Positions 5,298 to 9,507 of a DNA stretch of 9,507 nucleotides are shown piece by piece. Both the position numbers and the translations under genes were made by a program. The stretch covers positions 1 to 9,507 of the forward strand of contig JAGGTM010000079.1 of the NCBI GenBank assembly GCA_021163745.1, in the 5' to 3' direction. Source of the stretch: a bacterium (GTDB taxonomy: Bacteria > Patescibacteriota > Minisyncoccia > Portnoybacterales > JAGGTM01). How positions within the stretch are numbered: position 1 is the first letter of the stretch; each line of letters starts with the position of its first letter. Under the pieces are notes generated by a model. The model saw nothing but the letters and a program-made list of their open reading frames with translations, was not told the origin of the DNA and did no database searches.

Positions 5298-5636
5298 TCA
5301 CATCTTAATCTCAATATCTACCCCGGCCGGAAGATTTAAGTCCATCAAGGCATCAATAATCTTTGAGTTTGGGTTAATTATATCTATCAATCTCTTATGG
5401 ACCCTCATCTCGTATTGCTCCCTTGCGTCTTTGTGAACAAAGGTAGAACGATTTACTGTATATTTATGCACTTCTGTAGGCAAGGGGACTGGTCCATGAA
5501 TCTCTGATCCATAACGCAAACACATTTCCATAATTTGTTTCACGGACTGGTCTACAACTTTGCTGTCGTAAGCTTTTATTTTTATCCTGATTCTAGGACT
5601 TATTTCTTCTGATTCTTTTTCTTTTTTAGAATCCAT
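5298..5636 (-). CDS. rpsJ: 30S ribosomal protein S10 (uS10)
   Basis: A 112-residue protein. The S10 core starts at about residue 13 (SPRIRIKIKAYDSKVVDQSV at 13-32) and contains the conserved loop GPVPLPTEVHKYTVNRSTFVHKDAREQYEMRVHKR (48-82) and the C-terminal LPAGVDIEIKM (102-112). S10 is part of the small-subunit head and, as NusE, pairs with NusB/NusG in transcription antitermination. The first dozen residues, MDSKKEKESEEI, are a charged extension over the usual 100-105-residue form; no internal Met would give the shorter protein, so the ATG at 5636 stands. It lies 59 nt after tuf, with no Shine-Dalgarno sequence, and most likely shares the tuf promoter. It ends with TGA. Confidence 0.97.
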   Translation of the reverse strand: MDSKKEKESEEISPRIRIKIKAYDSKVVDQSVKQIMEMCLRYGSEIHGPVPLPTEVHKYTVNRSTFVHKDAREQYEMRVHKRLIDIINPNSKIIDALMDLNLPAGVDIEIKM

Positions 5637-5695
5637 TGATTTGACTACTATTATTTAATCTTTTGGTCTTCTATTTAGATTACAAATAAAACTTC

Positions 5696-6895
5696 CTACT
5701 TAATTATTTTCGTAACCACCCCTGCTCCAACTGTTTTTCCTCCTTCTCTTATAGCAAATTTTTGCTTTTCTTCTAACGCTACGGGCATAATCAATTTTAT
5801 TTTGAGATTAACCGTATCTCCGGGCATAACCATTTCTGTTCCTTCCGGCAAACTTACCTCTCCGGTCACATCTGCGGTTCTAATATAAAACTGCGGCCTG
5901 TATCCGGAAAAAAACGGGGTATGTCTTCCTCCTTCTTCTTTGGACAAAATATATACCTCTCCCTCAAACTCTGTATGCGGAACAACAGTCCCCGGTTTAG
6001 CCAAAACCTGTCCTCTCTTAACTTCTTCCTTTTTTAATCCCCTCAATAAAATACCGGCATTATCTCCTGCTTGTCCTTCTTCTAACGATTTATTAAACAT
6101 CTCAATTCCGGTAACTACAGTTTTCTTTGTTTCTCCCAATCCTACTAATTCAACTTCTTCATTTAATTTAATTACCCCTCTCTCAATTCTTCCCGTAGCT
6201 ACAGTTCCTCTTCCTTCAATAGAAAATACATCCTCAACCGGCATTAAAAATGGCTGGTCTATTGGTCTCTCTGGTTCAGGGATATATTCATCTAAGGTAT
6301 GAACAAGTTTTATAACCGGTCCGCATTTCTCACAATCTTCTTTTCCACATCCACATTCCAACGCCTGCAGAGCAGAGCCACGAATTACAGGAATATTATC
6401 TCCGTCAAATTCATATTTCTTCAGAAGGGTCCTCACTTCTTCTTCTACTAAATCCACCAATTCTGGATCCTCTACCTGATCCATTTTGTTTAAAAATACT
6501 ACCATCGCAGGCAAACCAACTTGTCTTGCCAATAAAATGTGCTCGCGAGTTTGAGGCATTGGGCCATCGGGTGCAGATACCACCAAGATTGCTCCGTCCA
6601 TCTGTGCTGCTCCGGTTATCATATTTTTAATATAATCAGCATGACCCGGACAATCTATATGTGCATAGTGCCTTTTGTCCGTTTCGTATTCCACATGAGC
6701 AATATTAATGGTTAATCCTCTCTCTTTTTCCTCAGGAGCATTGTCAATGTCTTCCACGGACTTCTCTTGGGCACTTAAACCAGCAGATTTTAAACACTTC
6801 AAAATTGCTGCGGTTAAGGTAGTTTTCCCATGGTCAACATGACCAATGGTGCCAACATTAATATGTGGTTTTGCTCTCTCAAATTTTTCTGTCAT
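5696..6895 (-). CDS. tuf: Elongation factor Tu, with a four-cysteine insert in the G domain
   Basis: A 399-residue GTPase that carries aminoacyl-tRNA to the ribosomal A site. Starts MTEKFERAKPHINVGTIGHVDHGKT. G1 P-loop GHVDHGKT at 18-25; G2 RGLTI at 59-63; G3 DCPGH at 81-85, with the catalytic-type His85; G4 NKMD at 136-139; G5 SAL at 174-176. Domains 2 and 3 follow (about 215-399) with the usual GRGTVATGRIERG and the C-terminal REGGKTVGAGVVTKI. Where E. coli has a short segment after SALKALEG, this protein has Cys181, Cys183, Cys188 and Cys191 (ECGCGKEDCEKCG, 180-192), about five residues longer and possibly metal-binding. The ATG at 6895 has no adjacent Shine-Dalgarno sequence. A near-consensus promoter lies about 95 nt upstream. 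Confidence 0.98.
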   Translation of the reverse strand: MTEKFERAKPHINVGTIGHVDHGKTTLTAAILKCLKSAGLSAQEKSVEDIDNAPEEKERGLTINIAHVEYETDKRHYAHIDCPGHADYIKNMITGAAQMDGAILVVSAPDGPMPQTREHILLARQVGLPAMVVFLNKMDQVEDPELVDLVEEEVRTLLKKYEFDGDNIPVIRGSALQALECGCGKEDCEKCGPVIKLVHTLDEYIPEPERPIDQPFLMPVEDVFSIEGRGTVATGRIERGVIKLNEEVELVGLGETKKTVVTGIEMFNKSLEEGQAGDNAGILLRGLKKEEVKRGQVLAKPGTVVPHTEFEGEVYILSKEEGGRHTPFFSGYRPQFYIRTADVTGEVSLPEGTEMVMPGDTVNLKIKLIMPVALEEKQKFAIREGGKTVGAGVVTKIIK

Positions 6896-6903
6896 TTTAT
6901 ATT

Positions 6904-6968
6904 ACGAATATCCACTAATTCCTCACGAATATATCATTGATATTCGTGAAAATCAGCGCTATATTCGT
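6904..6968. promoter_or_regulatory. Nested inverted repeats ACGAATAT/ATATTCGT in the tuf leader
   Basis: Four copies of the same octamer form two concentric inverted repeats: ACGAATAT at 6904-6911 with ATATTCGT at 6961-6968, and ACGAATAT at 6925-6932 with ATATTCGT at 6940-6947. The inner pair extends to a 10-bp stem (6923-6932 with 6940-6949). All lie between the predicted transcription start (about 6983) and the tuf ATG (6895), so they could be an RNA structure in the 5' UTR or paired protein-binding sites. The inner stem sequesters the only GAGGA-like purine run of the leader. Confidence 0.65.
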
Positions 6969-6989
6969 CTAATAAATATAGATGTGATT

Positions 6990-7018
6990 ATTTTAAAACC
7001 AAAACCTTTTTATGTCAA
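6990..7018 (-). promoter_or_regulatory. Sigma70-type promoter of tuf (tuf-rpsJ and possibly onward)
   Basis: On the minus strand a perfect -35 TTGACA (7018-7013) is followed by a 17-bp spacer and -10 TAAAAT (6995-6990). An A-rich, UP-like run precedes the -35. Predicted start near 6983, giving an approximately 88-nt leader before tuf. Spacing and hexamers are near consensus, and it falls in the gap in front of the gene expected to be most highly expressed. Confidence 0.85.
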
Positions 7019-7039
7019 ATTTTTTTCTCTCCTCTCCTT

Positions 7040-7076
7040 CTTGAAAAAAGGGCCGAAGAAGAATTCTTCTTTCAAG
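7040..7076. other. Hairpin between the small gene and the tuf promoter
   Basis: A 16-bp perfect palindrome, AAGAAGAATTCTTCTT (7056-7071), competes with an alternative stem CTTGAAA/TTTCAAG (7040-7046 with 7070-7076). On the minus strand a CGGCCC then T6 follows the palindrome. It might be a weak terminator for the upstream gene, but the stem is AT-rich and the T-run is displaced, so the role is uncertain. Confidence 0.3.
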
Positions 7077-7089
7077 AGAAAATAAAACA

Positions 7090-7365
7090 TTAAAATGGTA
7101 ATTCTTCTACTTTTGTTTCTTCGTCCTTAATTATCTCTCCTGTGTCGGGCTCTCTTTTTTCCTCTGATTTTACTTTTTCAATTTCTTCATTCACTTTTTT
7201 AATCTCTGAAAAATCTTTATCATCATAAGAATTTCTCTCCCTTGAAATCCCAAGCAATTTCTCATATTCTTCTATTCCCATTATAACATACTTGGGTTTA
7301 TCTTCTTCTACTATTATATATTTCCCATCTGTTTTTTGTAATAATCTTTTAATTGTTTCCCACAT
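7090..7365 (-). CDS. Small protein with Phd/YefM-like N-terminus and acidic tail ending EELPF
   Basis: A 91-residue protein of unknown function. Residues 1-40 (MWETIKRLLQKTDGKYIIVEEDKPKYVIMGIEEYEKLLG) resemble the compact strand-helix pattern of Phd/YefM/RelB-type antitoxins (GK-x-I-I-V-E-x-x-x-P-x-x-V-I-M-x-x-E-E-Y-E-x-L). The rest, about 41-91, is charged, probably disordered, and finishes with KVEELPF at the very C-terminus. That acidic-hydrophobic-Pro-Phe end resembles the C-terminal tip of single-stranded-DNA-binding protein SSB. No toxin gene is adjacent, so a toxin-antitoxin role is not supported. It sits between fusA and tuf with its own strong promoter 20-25 nt upstream of the ATG; there is no Shine-Dalgarno sequence. 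Coding potential looks real: biased, charged composition, a full-length frame and a tight promoter. Function is not assigned. Confidence 0.8.
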   Translation of the reverse strand: MWETIKRLLQKTDGKYIIVEEDKPKYVIMGIEEYEKLLGISRERNSYDDKDFSEIKKVNEEIEKVKSEEKREPDTGEIIKDEETKVEELPF

Positions 7366-7390
7366 ATTTTTAACAATAGAATTTTAAAAA

Positions 7391-7419
7391 ATTATAGCAA
7401 GTTTATTTTAAAAATGCAA
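7391..7419 (-). promoter_or_regulatory. Extended -10 promoter of the small 91-aa protein gene
   Basis: On the minus strand: -35 TTGCAT (7419-7414), 17-bp spacer, perfect -10 TATAAT (7396-7391) preceded by TGC, which makes an extended -10 (TGnTATAAT). The predicted start near 7384 leaves only about 20 nt before the ATG at 7365. The rest of the fusA-side spacer, 7420-7494, is AT-rich, with only a weak A5GA/TCTTTTT hairpin that I do not call a terminator. Confidence 0.85.
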
Positions 7420-7494
7420 GTACCTCCCGTCTCATATTAAATAGAATAATAAATAAATAGAATAAAAAGAAGAATATCTTTTTAAAGAAAGACA

Positions 7495-9507
7495 CTAAGA
7501 GTGTAACTTTCTCCCTTCGATAATTTCTTGGGCAACATTTGACGGAACCTCTTCATAATGATGAAATTCCATAGTAAAAGTCCCTCTTCCCTGCGTCATA
7601 GAACGTAAAGAAGTAGCATATCCAAACATAGATGCTAAGGGGACATAACCATTTATAACTTTAATTCTCATTTCACCTTCGCCTCTTTCCTCTATATCTT
7701 CAATCCTACCTCTCTTAGAATTAATATCCCCAATAACATCCCCCATAAATTCTTCTGGGACAATTACCTGCAGTTTCATAATCGGCTCTAATAAAACTAA
7801 GTCTGCTCTCTTTGCAGCATCCTGCAATGCGGCGGAACCGGCAATTTTAAACGCAATTTCCGATGAGTCCACTTCGTGATAAGATCCGTCAAATAAAGTT
7901 ACCTTTATATCGGTTAAAGGATAACCTGCTAAAACCCCTTTGTCCATCGCTTCCTTTACACCCTTTTCCACTGCCGGAATAAACTCAGAAGGTATAATTC
8001 CACCTTTAATAGCATCTACAAATTCAAATCCCCTACCTCTCTCCTGTGGTTCTACTCTCAACCATACATGTCCATATTGTCCTCTCCCTCCGGTTTGCCT
8101 TATATACTTTCCTTCTGCTTCTGCAGATTTTTTAATAGTTTCCTTGTAGGCAACCTGCGGTTTGCCTACATTTGCATCCACATTAAATTCTCTTCTCATT
8201 CTATCAACAATAATTTCTAAATGAAGCTCTCCCATGCCGGAAATAATGGTCTGACCGGTTTCCGGGTCTCCTTTAATTTTAAAAGTAGGATCCTCCTCCG
8301 CTAATCTTTTAAGGGCTAAGGATAATTTTTCCTGGTCCGCCTTTGACTTCGGCTCTATAGCAATGGAGATTACAGGTTCTGGAAAACTAATTTTCTCTAA
8401 AATAATAGGGTTTGAGGGATCGCACAATGTATCTCCGGTAGAAGTATTCTTAAGCCCCACGGTTGAGCCAATATCTCCCGCATAAATCTCCTTAATTTCT
8501 TCCCTCTTGTTTGAATGCATTCTTAATAGCCTTCCTACTCTCTCTTTCACTTTTGTGGTAGAGTTTAACACATAAGAACCCGCCTCAAGAATGCCTGAAT
8601 AAACTCTGAAATAAGCAAGCTGCCCAACATAAGGATCACTTGCCACCTTAAAAACCAGAGCAGAAAACGGCTCGGTATCTTCACTCTTTCGGGTTATTTT
8701 TTTGCTTTGGTCCTTAATATCAAACCCTGTAACCGGAGGTAAATCAACCGGCGAAGGCAAATATTCAATTATTCCATCCAATAATAACTGAATTCCTTTA
8801 TTTTTTAAAGCAGAGCCGCAAAATACCGGAACCAATTTATAATCAATTACTCCCTTTCTTAAAACCTCTTTCAACTCATCCTCAGAAATCTCTTTCTCTT
8901 CCAGATATTTCTCCATTAATTTCTCATCCTGTTCTACTATTTTTTCTATTAACTGACCCCTTCTTTCTTCCGCCTCTTTTTTTAACTCATCTGGAATTTC
9001 AAAATCAACAACCTTCTCTCCATGCTCGCCCTCAAACTTATATGCTTTCATTTTAATTAAATCAATAACTCCTTCATGATTATCCTCTAAGCCAATAGGA
9101 ATATTTACCGCAACCGCATTAGGGGTTAATCTTTGAAGGATTGACTTAAAACTTTTTTCAAAACTCGCACCCAACCTATCTAATTTATTTATAAAACAAA
9201 TTCTAGGAACATTAAACTTATCTGCCTGACGCCAAACCGTCTCCGATTGCGGCTCTACGCCCGCTACTCCATCAAAAATCACCACTGCTCCATCTAATAC
9301 CCTCAACGATCTTTGCACTTCTACAGTAAAATCAATGTGTCCGGGCGTATCAATTATATTTATCTGATATTCGTTTTTTCTCTCCTCCTTTGTAGGTAAA
9401 TATGTTCCTGGTGTCCAGTAACAAGTAGTAGCCGCAGAAGTAATGGTAATTCCCCTCTCTTTTTCCTGAGCCATCCAATCCATAATCGCCTCTCCTTCAT
9501 GAACTTC
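7495..9507 (-). CDS. fusA: Elongation factor G, 5' end beyond the window
   Basis: 670 residues are visible, ending with TAG at 7497-7495; the N-terminus with the P-loop (roughly the first 40-60 residues) is off the right edge. The Met at 9483 is internal: the frame continues upstream as EVHEGEAI, matching the conserved EF-G segment G-E-V-H-x-G-x-A-x-M-D-W-M. In visible numbering: RGITIT (G2) at 18-23, DTPGH (G3) at 53-57, NKLD (G4) at 107-110. Domain II, domain III (GMGELHLEIIVDRM), domain IV (RQTGGRGQYGHVWLRVEP, then GGIIPSEFIPAVEKG) and domain V (EEFMGDVIGDINSKRGRIE, FGYATSLRSMTQGRGTFTMEF) are all intact. EF-G translocates tRNA-mRNA after peptide transfer and acts with RRF in recycling. Upstream rpsL/rpsG would be expected but are not in view. 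Confidence 0.98.
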   Translation of the reverse strand, partial: EVHEGEAIMDWMAQEKERGITITSAATTCYWTPGTYLPTKEERKNEYQINIIDTPGHIDFTVEVQRSLRVLDGAVVIFDGVAGVEPQSETVWRQADKFNVPRICFINKLDRLGASFEKSFKSILQRLTPNAVAVNIPIGLEDNHEGVIDLIKMKAYKFEGEHGEKVVDFEIPDELKKEAEERRGQLIEKIVEQDEKLMEKYLEEKEISEDELKEVLRKGVIDYKLVPVFCGSALKNKGIQLLLDGIIEYLPSPVDLPPVTGFDIKDQSKKITRKSEDTEPFSALVFKVASDPYVGQLAYFRVYSGILEAGSYVLNSTTKVKERVGRLLRMHSNKREEIKEIYAGDIGSTVGLKNTSTGDTLCDPSNPIILEKISFPEPVISIAIEPKSKADQEKLSLALKRLAEEDPTFKIKGDPETGQTIISGMGELHLEIIVDRMRREFNVDANVGKPQVAYKETIKKSAEAEGKYIRQTGGRGQYGHVWLRVEPQERGRGFEFVDAIKGGIIPSEFIPAVEKGVKEAMDKGVLAGYPLTDIKVTLFDGSYHEVDSSEIAFKIAGSAALQDAAKRADLVLLEPIMKLQVIVPEEFMGDVIGDINSKRGRIEDIEERGEGEMRIKVINGYVPLASMFGYATSLRSMTQGRGTFTMEFHHYEEVPSNVAQEIIEGRKLHS

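Noticed and set aside
4467..5636. Alternative genetic code (UGA as glycine or tryptophan, as in some candidate phyla)
   Set aside because: rpsJ and rplC end at UGA exactly where the families end, and no in-frame UGA was needed in any gene.
7090..7365. Toxin-antitoxin module
   Set aside because: The N-terminus is antitoxin-like, but neither flank contains a toxin gene: fusA is on one side, the tuf promoter and tuf on the other.
7440..7494. Terminator after fusA
   Set aside because: The only hairpin (A5GA with TCTTTTT) is entirely AT-rich and too weak to call.

Overview
The window carries one long block of translation genes, all on the minus strand. Read in transcription order (right to left) they are fusA (5' end off the window), a small unrecognised 91-aa protein gene, tuf, rpsJ, rplC, rplD, rplW, rplB, rpsS, rplV, rpsC and the first 15 codons of rplP. 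This is the classical str-S10 order of bacteria. The DNA is AT-rich. UGA is used as a stop (rpsJ, rplC), so the standard code (table 11) fits. Several traits suggest a Candidate Phyla Radiation/Patescibacteria genome, perhaps Parcubacteria-like: few Shine-Dalgarno sequences, lysine-rich extensions on L22 and L23, a Cys-rich insert in EF-Tu, and a small Phd/YefM-like protein between fusA and tuf. That placement is inference from protein character and context, not a proven assignment.

Layout: 9507-7495 is the EF-G gene. 7494-7366 is a spacer with an excellent sigma70-type promoter (extended -10) for the small gene at 7365-7090. 7089-6896 holds a second, near-consensus promoter and a leader with nested inverted repeats in front of tuf. 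tuf and rpsJ follow closely. A 228-nt spacer (5297-5070) with two hairpins and a probable rho-independent terminator/attenuator separates tuf-rpsJ from rplC-rplP. A 253-nt spacer between rplD and rplW is made of simple repeats: a CAAAT-type A/C-rich tract and a CTTTGAG-type heptamer array. No gene-free stretch exceeds 300 bases.

The most unusual content is a family of inverted repeats built on an arm ending GCCGTAGTTTTGC. Two miniature copies lie directly in front of rpsS and rpsC. A large composite copy (about 240 bp, with extra hairpins) fills the whole rpsC-rplP gap. All three lead into the same start-codon context, AAAATTGGC (or AAAATTGGCATTGGC) followed by ATG. In two gaps the element runs from the stop codon of one gene to the start codon of the next. 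This looks either like a non-autonomous intergenic element (comparable in habit to ERIC/NEMIS/Correia repeats) or like a repeated RNA control/processing element in the ribosomal-protein mRNA.

Together the genes make elongation factors G and Tu and the S10-cluster ribosomal proteins: S10, L3, L4, L23, L2, S19, L22, S3 and L16. L4 and L22 line the peptide exit tunnel, L23 forms its rim, and L2 and L3 approach the peptidyl-transferase centre.
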